Source: a virus
Reading direction: 5' to 3' (one strand)
Length of the DNA stretch: 46,420 nt
IMG/VR virus record: IMGVR_UViG_3300031227_000089
Coordinates: 1 to 46,420 of that record
Below are positions 6,593 to 13,805 of this stretch, in pieces. Within the stretch, counting starts at the first letter, position 1. Every line of letters begins with the position of its first letter. The position numbers and the translations under genes are program-made. The notes beneath the pieces were generated by a model. The model was not told where the DNA came from. It did no database searches and worked only from the letters and a program-made list of their open reading frames with translations.

Positions 6593-6894
6593 AAAGAGAA
6601 GAAACAAATTCAATTACACATCTCGTTAAAATTGTAGCTGGTGAAGTCTTTGACGAGAGAATGCGTGAAAGAGATGATTACCATCGTGAAGAAAAAGAGG
6701 CTGAAGATATCATGAACTTTAATTTTTTAGATAGTATTAATTTTTCACCAGCTAACGCAGGTGTGATATGGACCGCAAGAGAGGACCGAGTATTAATCAG
6801 GGAAGTAAAAGCTGCTATTTTCAAAATATCAAGAAACCATGGCAGGTCGAAGAGATCTATTAGATCAAGGATATGCCAAAGAGATCTTATTTGA
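6589..6894 (+). CDS. Possible SANT/Myb-like DNA-binding protein
   Basis: 101 residues. The C-terminal part WTAREDRVLIREV, IFKISRNHGRS and SIRSRI follows the pattern of small phage helix-turn-helix proteins of SANT/Myb type (W-ED-L, HGRS-x-x-AI-x-SR). The N-terminal half is acidic and helical. AAAGGAGG is correctly placed. It may be a regulator of phage or host genes; unproven. Confidence 0.55.
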   Translation: MKREETNSITHLVKIVAGEVFDERMRERDDYHREEKEAEDIMNFNFLDSINFSPANAGVIWTAREDRVLIREVKAAIFKISRNHGRSKRSIRSRICQRDLI

Positions 6895-6910
6895 AAGGAG
6901 GAACGAAAAA

Positions 6911-7126
6911 ATGATCAAAGAAATAACTCTAACCGATGAGGAAACAGAAACAATCAAACACATAAACCAAATGACCCAAAGCGAAATGGCATCTCTATGG
7001 AGACATGCTCCATCGGGTCATCCATACTTTGATACAACAAAGCCATACTTTAAAGTATTTGATAAAAGATTTGAAGAGCTTGGAGGATTCACGCCTACAA
7101 TATCAAAAGCTATTGGATGGAGTTAG
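6911..7126 (+). CDS. Conserved small phage protein
   Basis: 71 residues with an SEMASLWRHAPSGHPYFD segment and a C-terminal ELGGFTP, which I recall as a recurrent small phage family of unknown role. The start at 6911 follows AAAGGAGGAACG; the in-frame ATG at 6839 lies in the neighbouring gene. Confidence 0.65.
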   Translation: MIKEITLTDEETETIKHINQMTQSEMASLWRHAPSGHPYFDTTKPYFKVFDKRFEELGGFTPTISKAIGWS

Positions 7127-7163
7127 GTAATTAAAATAAACATAGGAAGGAGGTGAATAATCT

Positions 7164-7349
7164 ATGACCAAAGCAACGCTAAAGCGATGGCAGCGAGATG
7201 GCCTCGAAGCACTACATGCGTTAAAATACGAGTCGAGTGACAAGTCGAAACAGATAAAAATTCATGCAAAACGCACCGTAGTTTTAACTGATGAGCTGCT
7301 TCTCGCTGAGCTGGTAGATTCGATGAACAAACAAGTGCCGAGTAATTGA
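7164..7349 (+). CDS. Small basic protein, last of the early operon
   Basis: 61 residues, basic and helical. A very strong AAGGAGGTGAATA leader resembles the ones at 1441 and 1661. It is the last gene before the 215-base non-coding gap. Confidence 0.6.
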   Translation: MTKATLKRWQRDGLEALHALKYESSDKSKQIKIHAKRTVVLTDELLLAELVDSMNKQVPSN

Positions 7350-7399
7350 TCTGAAGCTGGAGGCAAGAATCCACAAGGGATTCCCGCATAAGAAACAGC

Positions 7400-7428
7400 T
7401 TGACTCGGCCAAAATTTTATGTTATAAA
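7400..7428 (+). promoter_or_regulatory. Sigma70-type promoter of the second rightward unit
   Basis: TTGACT at 7400-7405, exactly 17 bases, then TATAAA at 7423-7428. Transcription should begin near 7435, only a few bases before the dyad element at 7442, so a protein bound there would block the promoter. A small inverted repeat (GAATCC/GGATTC, 7367-7383) lies upstream. Confidence 0.8.
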
Positions 7429-7441
7429 GATAGTGAATTTG

Positions 7442-7465
7442 GTAATTTTAGCGTGTTAAAACTAC
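7442..7465. promoter_or_regulatory. 24-bp dyad element, copy 4
   Basis: Arms GTAATTTTAG and TTAAAACTAC around CGTG (the core is altered in one base). Its direction is ambiguous, slightly better on the minus strand. It is the only copy placed just downstream of a clear sigma70 promoter, in operator position. Confidence 0.7.
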
Positions 7466-7485
7466 AAAGATGAAAGGAGGTAAAG

Positions 7486-7500
7486 ATGACACATTTCTAG
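7486..7500 (+). CDS. Four-codon leader ORF (M-T-H-F-stop)
   Basis: ATG-ACA-CAT-TTC-TAG preceded by a perfect AAAGGAGG at good spacing, and followed at once by a T-run (7505-7515). It lies between the dyad element and the first gene of the unit. It may be a translated leader acting in cis, or a remnant of a lost gene. No attenuator hairpin is obvious. Confidence 0.4.
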   Translation: MTHF

Positions 7501-7565
7501 ATATTCTTTTTTTTTTAAGTTCCTGTACCACAACCAAAAACTTTTAATCCAAGGAGAAAAAGCAC

Positions 7566-7844
7566 ATGAAAACAATCGAAAAGGAAGTTAGAAGTGACAA
7601 GGTCGTGATCGGTGTAGTTAAGATCCCCCTGTACGACAGCCTGAAAGAATTTGTAGCCGCTATGACAGAGGAAAAGGTTCTTGCTCTGGCCAACAGGCAG
7701 AATGCCAGTGACATCGCAAATACCTATCGTGCCGGGAAGACCCAGTCCACATCGGCCACTACGCAGTTGAACCGCCTTGCCAAGAGCAATCCGGATCTGC
7801 AGAAGGCCATCGAAGCCCTGGTCTCCAAGTACGCAGCAGCGTAG
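7566..7844 (+). CDS. Small protein, single-gene unit before a strong terminator
   Basis: 92 residues: an N-terminal beta segment (VVIGVVKIPLYDSL) and a helical C-terminus (LNRLAKSNPDLQKAIEALVSK). No family recognised. The AAGGAGAAAAAG leader is strong. Promoter 7400, this gene and terminator 7870 form a compact unit, which suggests high expression of this one protein. Confidence 0.7.
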   Translation: MKTIEKEVRSDKVVIGVVKIPLYDSLKEFVAAMTEEKVLALANRQNASDIANTYRAGKTQSTSATTQLNRLAKSNPDLQKAIEALVSKYAAA

Positions 7845-7869
7845 ACTCCACGTTAATCTCCAGCTTTTA

Positions 7870-7903
7870 CCGGCAGTCAATCCTCATCCGACTGCCGGTT
7901 TTT
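7870..7903 (+). terminator. Intrinsic terminator
   Basis: Perfect 9-bp GC-rich stem, CCGGCAGTC (7870-7878) with GACTGCCGG (7890-7898), an 11-base loop and a TTTTT tail. It closes the unit started at 7400; genes downstream need read-through or antitermination, as I see no promoter between it and 7916. Confidence 0.9.
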
Positions 7904-7915
7904 AAGGATCTTTTT

Positions 7916-8080
7916 ATGGGACAAAAACCTGAGGACACGAATTTCGTATTACGAACTCCAGATGATATACACAAAGCATGGAAGTCGACTGCAGCTTTGA
8001 AAGGTATGACGATGCAAAAATACTGCCTGGTTGCATTAAGGCTGCAGATTCAAAACGATCTAATTAAAATGCGAGGATAA
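7916..8080 (+). CDS. Ribbon-helix-helix (Arc/CopG-like) DNA-binding protein
   Basis: 54 residues. A short strand (NFVLRTPDDIH), then helix one (KAWKSTAALKG) and helix two (TMQKYCLVALRLQIQ) match the Arc/MetJ/CopG pattern, whose dimers bind palindromic operators through the strand pair. It is the only small classical regulator fold I recognise in the window, which makes it a candidate ligand of the 24-bp dyads, by inference. The ribosome site is weak (AAGGAT), and it follows the terminator at 7870. Confidence 0.6.
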   Translation: MGQKPEDTNFVLRTPDDIHKAWKSTAALKGMTMQKYCLVALRLQIQNDLIKMRG

Positions 8081-8088
8081 AACATATA

Positions 8089-8316
8089 ATGTTTTCAGAT
8101 AAAGAATATCAAGGATTAACAAAACAAGAGCTTGAAGAACGCCTCAAGGCTCTCCGCCAACAGCGCAAGACGAGATATACTATGCCGAAAAAGGGGATTA
8201 GCACAAAAGAGCCAGTCGTAGCGAGCTTGAAAGGAATCGACTCTGCGATTGCGGCCAAGATTCTTGAAGAACTCCTTGCTACACTTGAAGCCGATCCGAA
8301 GGAAGTTCAGGCGTAA
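8089..8316 (+). CDS. Small helical protein, unrecognised
   Basis: 75 residues, with QELEERLKALRQQRKTRYT and a C-terminal helix. The ribosome site is weak. A T-run follows the stop at 8316. It may be co-translated with the preceding ribbon-helix-helix gene. Confidence 0.6.
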   Translation: MFSDKEYQGLTKQELEERLKALRQQRKTRYTMPKKGISTKEPVVASLKGIDSAIAAKILEELLATLEADPKEVQA

Positions 8317-8343
8317 TTTTTTTTTCTCTGAAGGAGGTCGAGC

Positions 8344-9171
8344 ATGGAAAAATGGAGTCACAGTAAAATCAACACATTTATTCGCTGTCCATGGATGTAT
8401 CGCTGGCAGTATATTATAAAAATCAAGCCAAAGATAAAATCAAAACCATTGGTTCTTGGTGGATGCATGGCGGAGGCGCTTGCAGGATTCCGCGACGTGG
8501 GAACTTTTGAAGCCGCATCCGATGCCTTCATGAAAAACTGGGTCGAAGAAGGTAAGGTTTTGCCTATATCCAAAGAGGACGATCCCATGCGCTCAGTCGA
8601 GCGAGCACTCGAAATTCTCGATGCATATGTCAAAAACTATCCCGACGAGCCTGCACAGATAATCCAGCCAGAAATATCTTTCGAGGAGGAGATTGAGCCC
8701 GGAACCATCTTCCGTGGACGAATCGACGGAGTCATCAACGACGGGGGTAGCATAGGAATTATCGAGGATAAAACCGCGTCCCGCCTTGGAGATTACTTCT
8801 TCGTTGAGAAGGGAAATTCGTATCAAATGAAATGGTATCTTTTCATCGCCTCAAAGCTTGGACTTTTCGACCTCACAAAGAACAAGATGCCACGAGGTAT
8901 CATCAACGCAATCTACATTCACAAAAAAGAGTTCCGATTCCGACGCGAGCCTGTGCTCAAGATGCAAAAAGATATAGAAGCTGCGGGCCAGGACCTCTTG
9001 GATTGGATTCATCACATCAAATTAGCCACAACACAGAACAGCTTTCCTAAGGCTGATTATAGCACCTGCTCACAGTACGGCGGATGTGATTATCTCCCCC
9101 TTCGTAGAGCATCAGGAAAAATTCTTGATCGAGTTATTGATGCAAACTACGTCACATCAACGCACAAATAA
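8344..9171 (+). CDS. PD-(D/E)XK nuclease, Cas4/RecB-like
   Basis: 275 residues. The catalytic core is visible as D128 in RGRIDGV, then E141-D-K143, with the trailing Q161 of the QxxxW/Y motif. Cys15 (FIRCPW) and C242/C248 (TCSQYGGCDY) fit the iron-sulfur staple seen in Cas4/AddB-type nucleases (PF12705 clan), although only three candidate cysteines are obvious. The likely role is 5'-end processing of phage DNA for recombination, alongside the Sak4-like ATPase (11665) and ligase (9362). AAGGAGG lies upstream. Length is typical of phage members. Confidence 0.85.
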   Translation: MEKWSHSKINTFIRCPWMYRWQYIIKIKPKIKSKPLVLGGCMAEALAGFRDVGTFEAASDAFMKNWVEEGKVLPISKEDDPMRSVERALEILDAYVKNYPDEPAQIIQPEISFEEEIEPGTIFRGRIDGVINDGGSIGIIEDKTASRLGDYFFVEKGNSYQMKWYLFIASKLGLFDLTKNKMPRGIINAIYIHKKEFRFRREPVLKMQKDIEAAGQDLLDWIHHIKLATTQNSFPKADYSTCSQYGGCDYLPLRRASGKILDRVIDANYVTSTHK

Positions 9172-9213
9172 ATCAAACATTCCAAAAAGATAACCAAGAA
9201 AGGGGGTGAAATT

Positions 9214-9345
9214 ATGCCTAAAAGAGATCAAACAGGGCCGCCGAAAGAATCTGGTGGCGAACGTGATGGCCACGGCGGAGGTAAAGGCCAGGCTCCCGGA
9301 AAAGGAACTGGGAAAAAGACTGGGGGCAAAAAAGGTGATCGTTAG
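9214..9345 (+). CDS. Gly/Lys-rich tiny protein
   Basis: 43 residues, about a third glycine and a quarter lysine, starting MPKRDQTGPPKESGG. Similar MPRxDxTGP-type low-complexity peptides occur in many bacteria and phages; their role is unknown. AAAGGGGGTGAA precedes the ATG. Confidence 0.55.
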   Translation: MPKRDQTGPPKESGGERDGHGGGKGQAPGKGTGKKTGGKKGDR

Positions 9346-9361
9346 CTAAAGGGAGAAGAGA

Positions 9362-10231
9362 ATGAGCAAGCGCCAAGGAATTCAATTGGCATATCCGTTC
9401 GAGGAGACCAGGTTAGCCAAATGGTCTCCTCCTTACATCGTCCAACCTAAACTTGATGGAGATCGCTGCTGGAACCAGGTCGACGAAATTGATCCGTACA
9501 ATATAAAATGCGACTTGATAACATCGGAAGGAAACATCTACCAATCCGTACCTCACATCAACAAAGAGCTTGAGGAGTCGCGATATAGGAGTTTGCCCTT
9601 AGATGGTGAACTCTACAATCACGACATCTACCTCGAAGGCGGCCACGAGCTTATTTTTTCAATCATCTCGCGGACAGTAAATTTGCATCCACGACACAAA
9701 GAAATGGAGCTCCACGTCTTTGACTTTAAGTCATCCCAACTGGCTCAAGCCGAGCGAGCAAACTTTCTACAAGGATTTGGATCCGATTTTCCACTTCACG
9801 TCAAATTAGTTCCGATGCGCATAGCAAACAACCTGGATGACATCAAACGGATCTACGACGAGTTCATCGAAATGCAATACGAGGGCATTGTTGTACGAAA
9901 TATCAAAGCCCTCTATGTCGAGAAGCGTAGTATCTACATGATGAAGTTCAAGCCTAAGAAATCTGACACGTACCAGATCGTCGGCTGGAATGAAGAAGTA
10001 TCCATCGATGGAACGCCCAAGGGTAGGATTGGATCGTTGACCCTATCGTCGGGCCTCGGTGATACATTCTCCGTTGGTGCGGGGTTGGATGCTGCGCAAA
10101 AAGAATACCTCTGGGACATCCGAGACACCATCGCGGGTAACAACGCAACTGTGTTTTATCAACATCTAACCAACAAGAAGATTCCGAAAGGATCGTTTGA
10201 TATCATAATCCCCTCACTTGGTATCACCTAA
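9362..10231 (+). CDS. ATP-dependent DNA ligase
   Basis: 289 residues. Motif I KLDGDR gives the nucleotidyl lysine K30; motif III is HVFDF, motif IV EGIVVR and motif V MMKFKP. The C-terminal ~90 residues form the OB-fold part. This is the size of minimal phage and bacterial ATP-dependent ligases, with adenylation and OB domains only. It seals nicks during replication and recombination. GGGAGAAG precedes the ATG, and the next small gene starts on the last base of its stop. Confidence 0.9.
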   Translation: MSKRQGIQLAYPFEETRLAKWSPPYIVQPKLDGDRCWNQVDEIDPYNIKCDLITSEGNIYQSVPHINKELEESRYRSLPLDGELYNHDIYLEGGHELIFSIISRTVNLHPRHKEMELHVFDFKSSQLAQAERANFLQGFGSDFPLHVKLVPMRIANNLDDIKRIYDEFIEMQYEGIVVRNIKALYVEKRSIYMMKFKPKKSDTYQIVGWNEEVSIDGTPKGRIGSLTLSSGLGDTFSVGAGLDAAQKEYLWDIRDTIAGNNATVFYQHLTNKKIPKGSFDIIIPSLGIT

Positions 10232-10317
10232 TGAGTCCCCGAGATTTTTGGCAAACGATCTTTGGCTGGATAATCTTTATTTTATTCATCTTATGGGAAA
10301 TGCAGAGAGGAGAATAG
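10231..10317 (+). CDS. Single-helix membrane peptide
   Basis: 28 residues: a short polar start, one hydrophobic helix (IFGWIIFILFILW) and a charged end. Its ATG overlaps the ligase stop (TAATG), with no ribosome site of its own. The AGAGGAG in its 3' end serves the next gene. It is too short for certainty. Confidence 0.4.
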   Translation: MSPRDFWQTIFGWIIFILFILWEMQRGE

Positions 10318-10326
10318 GAGTGAGAA

Positions 10327-11163
10327 ATGAAATGTTTATTTCACAGAAGTGATCTTGACGGCATATGTTCTGGGGCTATTGTACGGATGAAATATCCAGG
10401 ATGCACAATGGTAGGATATGAATATGGTGATGAGTTTAAATTCGAGCAGCTGAATCCAAAAGAGCTTCATGTCTTGGTGGATATAAGTTTGCCATCAGAC
10501 ACAATGAATCGTTTTTTACGGGACGAGATAAAAGTCATTTGGATCGATCACCATTACTCAGCTATCCGGAAATCCGAAGAAGATGGATATGCAAAAATGC
10601 GCGGCCTACGCAGGGTGGGAGTCGGTGCATGTGTCCTAACCTGGCAGTATTTTTTCTCCGCCCCGCCACCCAAATCAGTACAAATGCTTGGCGAATACGA
10701 TGTTTGGAATCACAAAAATCCAAACACAGTGCCATTCCACTGTGGGCTTAACTCCATGGATCTATCCGTCTACAGTAGACTTTGGCTGAAACTTTTTGAC
10801 GATATGGATCTTGAGCACAGTATCTTTACTGGCAAGCGAATACTTAGCTACATCAAAGAGTCGACGAGAAAGATTGCTAACCTTACAATGCATAAAAAAC
10901 TCTGGAAAGGCTACAGTGTATTGTTTATCAACTCGTGCGTTCTGGATAGCGTATTCTACAACTTCCTTCCAAAGGCCAATCTGTCTGAATGCGACTTCAT
11001 AGCCGCATACTATATGGATAGAAGTGAAGAATATCGCGTGTCTCTCAGGGCACAGAAAGATGAAGTCGACGTAAGTAAGATAGCCACGTTGTATAGTGGT
11101 GGTGGACATAAGTCTGCCGCTGGATTTGTTTGTAAGACATTACCCTGGGAGGAGACAAAGTGA
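10327..11163 (+). CDS. DHH/DHHA1-family phosphoesterase (NrnB-like)
   Basis: 278 residues. Motif I HRSDLDG supplies D9 and D11, motif II VDIS gives D52, motif III is D74-H-H, and the C-terminal DHHA1 nucleotide-binding motif GGGHKSAAGF sits near residue 257. This is the architecture of RecJ-related small enzymes such as NrnB oligoribonucleases, which use Mn2+ to cut short nucleic acids or pAp-like dinucleotides. It probably recycles short oligonucleotides during host nucleic-acid breakdown; exact substrate unknown. It overlaps the next gene by four bases. Confidence 0.85.
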   Translation: MKCLFHRSDLDGICSGAIVRMKYPGCTMVGYEYGDEFKFEQLNPKELHVLVDISLPSDTMNRFLRDEIKVIWIDHHYSAIRKSEEDGYAKMRGLRRVGVGACVLTWQYFFSAPPPKSVQMLGEYDVWNHKNPNTVPFHCGLNSMDLSVYSRLWLKLFDDMDLEHSIFTGKRILSYIKESTRKIANLTMHKKLWKGYSVLFINSCVLDSVFYNFLPKANLSECDFIAAYYMDRSEEYRVSLRAQKDEVDVSKIATLYSGGGHKSAAGFVCKTLPWEETK

Positions 11164-11471
11164 AAGTAGTTATTCTTACAGGTAAAGAAGATATGGATAG
11201 TTTTAAGATAAAGCTTAAAGAGGCTTTTACGCATGTCATTGGACGTATGAATGGTATTGACATGAATAATCCTTTTCTTCCAGGCGATTGGGTCAAAATT
11301 GGCTGTAACATTAAAGATAGTTATGGAGAAATTTGGCATCAAAAAGGAGATTCTTTACAAGTAGAAAGCGTAGCAAAAGATGGTAATGGTTTAATGTTTT
11401 ATTCGAATCTTGGGATTCATTGGATGAACGTGAAACGCATATCACAGCAAGAGACAAAGGAGGAGAAATGA
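11160..11471 (+). CDS. Small protein with GTG start, unrecognised
   Basis: 103 residues, with a beta-barrel-like C-terminal half (GDWVKIGCNIKDSYGEIW). The start is GTG at 11160, overlapping the previous stop, with GGAGGAG nine bases upstream. No family recognised. Confidence 0.65.
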   Translation: MKVVILTGKEDMDSFKIKLKEAFTHVIGRMNGIDMNNPFLPGDWVKIGCNIKDSYGEIWHQKGDSLQVESVAKDGNGLMFYSNLGIHWMNVKRISQQETKEEK

Positions 11472-11668
11472 TGACAATATTAAAGCTAACAAAAGATAGC
11501 AGGGATGAAATTTTAATATCAATTGCAGAGGACATGAAAGAGGACGCAAAAGCTTTTGATGGGCAAGTCTTTGATGGAAAAACTGTCGCTAAGTATAGTG
11601 GATATCAAGGAGCGGCTATAGCAGCATTGGCTGATGTTGTAAGGTCAATGAATGAGGAGACGAAATGA
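11468..11668 (+). CDS. Small helical protein, unrecognised
   Basis: About 66 residues; ATG 11468 and ATG 11471 are equally possible starts after AAGGAGG. It is acidic at first, with an alanine-rich helix (GAAIAALADVV) at the end. It overlaps the next gene's start by four bases. Confidence 0.6.
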   Translation: MMTILKLTKDSRDEILISIAEDMKEDAKAFDGQVFDGKTVAKYSGYQGAAIAALADVVRSMNEETK

Positions 11669-12453
11669 ACTACCTTTTAATTGGTCCACCAGGAGCAGGA
11701 AAAACTACCGCATCATGCACCGCTAAGCCACCGATTTTTCTAATTGACATCGACGGCAAAGCGCATGAAATGGAGAACCTCAGCAACCTTGTGCAAAAAG
11801 GTGATCTTGTAATTCACCACATGAAGTCTCGCCTTGTCGATGACTCGCTTGCATATCGCGCATTGAATCCAAACAAGCCAATCAAAAAACAACCTGGAGG
11901 TTATGTCGAGGTCATCGAGCTATTGAGTCGAATTACCGATCTGGATTCCGAGTTCGACCAATTCAACACATTCGTCCTTGACTCATTGACTCGGTTATCC
12001 GAGCACCTAAAACGCTTGCTAATCTATCATCGGGGCCAGGGCGTCTTTGGAAAAGTAAATCTATCGAAAGGTACAGTCAAAGAGGTCGATTCTAATTGGC
12101 CATCTTGGGGCTCCTATCTCTCAAACCTGGAAGAACTTTTCGATGTTGCAACGAAGTATATGCCTGATGGCAAAAACTTCATCTGTACTGCACACGAAAA
12201 GCAACTCATTGAAAAAGATCCCCTAACCGAAGTCGAGGTGTTGAAGGGGATTTGGCCGTTGATTGATGGCCAAATGCGAGAAAAACTTGCGGGCTATTTC
12301 TCCGAAGTTTATTTCCTCAACAGGAAGGACATGAAAGGCAAACCCACCGAGTTTCAGTTTAGGACATCAGGCCGAAAGTACTGCGCCAGGACGTCCAAAA
12401 AGCTGGCTGAGTTTGTTCCGGCGTCACTCGGCTACTCATTGGAAGGAGTATGA
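11665..12453 (+). CDS. Sak4-like RecA-fold ATPase (recombinase)
   Basis: 262 residues. Walker A GPPGAGKT is at residues 7-14, a hydrophobic strand ending in aspartate (FNTFVLDSLT) is the Walker B, and a later FICTAH strand fits sensor I. The order and length match phage Sak4/AAA_24 proteins, RecA-related ATPases that help single-strand annealing. Its company of Cas4-like nuclease, DUF669-like protein and ligase supports a recombination-replication module. It overlaps its neighbours by four bases on both sides. Confidence 0.85.
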   Translation: MNYLLIGPPGAGKTTASCTAKPPIFLIDIDGKAHEMENLSNLVQKGDLVIHHMKSRLVDDSLAYRALNPNKPIKKQPGGYVEVIELLSRITDLDSEFDQFNTFVLDSLTRLSEHLKRLLIYHRGQGVFGKVNLSKGTVKEVDSNWPSWGSYLSNLEELFDVATKYMPDGKNFICTAHEKQLIEKDPLTEVEVLKGIWPLIDGQMREKLAGYFSEVYFLNRKDMKGKPTEFQFRTSGRKYCARTSKKLAEFVPASLGYSLEGV

Positions 12454-12455
12454 TA

Positions 12456-12665
12456 ATGGCTATGACAAAGGCTAAGCTTCAGAATATGCGAAGAGTAAAA
12501 GTGATGGATATAAAGATGGCTACGATACTGGAGTCAGATTCCACGCTGTGTAGTGGATTTAGAGCTCCAGAAGATTGTCCACACGAGAGTAATTTTGACT
12601 ACAACAGCAAATTCTGTAAAGAATGTTGCGATAACGCGCTAAAGGTTTTAACAGAAAGACAATAA
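12456..12665 (+). CDS. Small cysteine-rich protein
   Basis: 69 residues, with Cys spread as TLCSGF, DCPHES and FCKECC, so one or two zinc sites are likely. Start at 12456 chosen because GGAAGGAG is well spaced; ATG 12450 is too close. A partial resemblance to the dyad element (CGCGCTAAA) at 12634 is inside this gene. Confidence 0.6.
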   Translation: MAMTKAKLQNMRRVKVMDIKMATILESDSTLCSGFRAPEDCPHESNFDYNSKFCKECCDNALKVLTERQ

Positions 12666-12707
12666 ATATGCCGACCCGTTATTCTGGATAAAAGTAAAGG
12701 AGTATTT

Positions 12708-13061
12708 ATGGCTGATGCATTACATGACCCAGACAAATTAAAAACTCGGTTAATCAACCGAAGGACTGGTGACTCATACACAATTTACATCGGCCGTAAA
12801 CATGGACATCGACACTATGGAAATCCATTCGTAATCGGTGTTGATGGATCTCGTGACGAGGTGGTTAAAAAGTGTGATTCCTGGCTAAAAGGCATTGCGT
12901 ATACAGAAATCGAGCCAGTGAGGAGATCTTGGATTCTCCGAAACCTGGATCAACTGGAAGGCGAAGTCCTCGGTTGCTGGTGCACACCACTACCTTGTCA
13001 TGGAGATATTTACATCCAACTCTTAGAGGAAAGGAGACGTGGCATATGTATAAAAGCATAA
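12708..13061 (+). CDS. DUF4326 protein
   Basis: 117 residues. The signature YIGR, YGNPFVIGVDGSRDEVV and WL, with C-terminal LEGEVLGCWCTPLPCHGD, is typical of DUF4326 (PF14216), found in many phages. The conserved cysteines and histidine of GCWC and PCHGD may bind metal; the activity is unknown. It overlaps the next gene's start by 16 bases. AAAGGAG stands before the ATG. Confidence 0.85.
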   Translation: MADALHDPDKLKTRLINRRTGDSYTIYIGRKHGHRHYGNPFVIGVDGSRDEVVKKCDSWLKGIAYTEIEPVRRSWILRNLDQLEGEVLGCWCTPLPCHGDIYIQLLEERRRGICIKA

Positions 13062-13309
13062 TTTTTACCGTCCTATTCCTTACTTTTTCTGTACCTGCTT
13101 TAGCCGAGGAGTCAGATATCCAAATATTCGACAATGATTATGAACGCCAAATGATCATAAAGCAGGAAGATGGCCAATTTGATGTTTTTGATAGATCCTA
13201 CAATCGCAGAGGCCACATTCGGGACAACGATATATACGACAACAGATATGATAGAAAAGGATCTATTTATAAAGGAGGTGATAGAAGATCAAACAGAGAC
13301 TATCGCTGA
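13046..13309 (+). CDS. Secreted protein with three 11-residue repeats
   Basis: 87 residues. The start MYKSIIFTVLFLTFSVPALA is a Sec signal peptide with a clear ALA-E cleavage site. The mature ~67 residues carry three copies of an 11-residue pattern, [FY]DxxY-x-R-x-x-x-I (FDNDYERQMII, FDRSYNRRGHI, YDNRYDRKGSI). A secreted protein inside a replication operon is unusual; a role at the host surface or periplasm, such as exclusion of other phages, is possible but unproven. Start at 13046 chosen because AAAGGAG is well spaced and gives the signal peptide. Confidence 0.75.
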   Translation: MYKSIIFTVLFLTFSVPALAEESDIQIFDNDYERQMIIKQEDGQFDVFDRSYNRRGHIRDNDIYDNRYDRKGSIYKGGDRRSNRDYR

Positions 13310-13348
13310 GTATCTATTCACTTTTAACATCTAACAAAGGAGTAAGTT

Positions 13349-13720
13349 ATGCCCCGTATAAATGTAAATCTTACCGAAGTTGAATCTGGTTTCGAGGTCT
13401 ATCCCGATGGCCAGTACCTTATCGAGCTCACCGAGATGTCAAAAGTTGCAAAGTCCAATGAGGGCGGAGCATATGTCCGTTGGGTCGCAAAGATCATCGA
13501 CCCCGAGGAGTACGAGGACAAGCTCATTTCCTGGACATCCAGTTTTCTTCCTCAGGCTCTTTGGAACTTGAAGAATTTGATGGAAGTAATCGACGTTCCT
13601 TTTGATGACGAAGGCTTTGAATTCGAAGATACTTTCGGCAAGCAGCTGTTAGTTGATAACGAAGTCCGCGAGTACAACGGACAGGATCGCAACAACATCA
13701 CTGCTTACTACGCTGTGTAG
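13349..13720 (+). CDS. DUF669-like single-strand DNA-binding protein
   Basis: 123 residues. A beta-strand layout with an early GFEVYPDGQYLIELTEMSK, a middle FLPQALWNLKNLMEVI and an acidic end fits phage DUF669-type proteins, which sit with Sak4 and Cas4-like genes and are believed to bind single-stranded DNA. Last gene before the terminator at 13724. CAAAGGAG precedes the start. Confidence 0.7.
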   Translation: MPRINVNLTEVESGFEVYPDGQYLIELTEMSKVAKSNEGGAYVRWVAKIIDPEEYEDKLISWTSSFLPQALWNLKNLMEVIDVPFDDEGFEFEDTFGKQLLVDNEVREYNGQDRNNITAYYAV

Positions 13721-13723
13721 CAT

Positions 13724-13768
13724 AAACGACTCTATGGACTTAACATTATTCATAGAGTCGTTTAATCT
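13724..13768 (+). terminator. Terminator hairpin
   Basis: Perfect 13-bp stem AAACGACTCTATG (13724-13736) with CATAGAGTCGTTT (13751-13763), a 14-base loop, then AATCTT. The U-run is short, but the stem is long. The dyad element begins three bases later. Confidence 0.75.
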
Positions 13769-13770
13769 TC

Positions 13771-13794
13771 GTAACTTTAACGCGCTAAAATTGT
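13771..13794 (+). promoter_or_regulatory. 24-bp dyad element, copy 5
   Basis: Left arm GTAACTTTAA, core CGCG, right half CTAAAATTGT. It lies between a terminator (ending ~13768) and an AAGGAGG that starts one base later (13795), with the ATG at 13806. There is no room for a sigma70 promoter between terminator and element, so the element itself, or read-through, must supply transcription. Confidence 0.85.
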
Positions 13795-13805
13795 AAGGAG
13801 GCCTT

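Noticed and set aside
12625-12655. Possible tenth dyad element inside a small gene (CGCGCTAAA)
   Set aside because: Only the core and one arm match; the outer GTAA/TTAC parts are missing and it lies in coding sequence.
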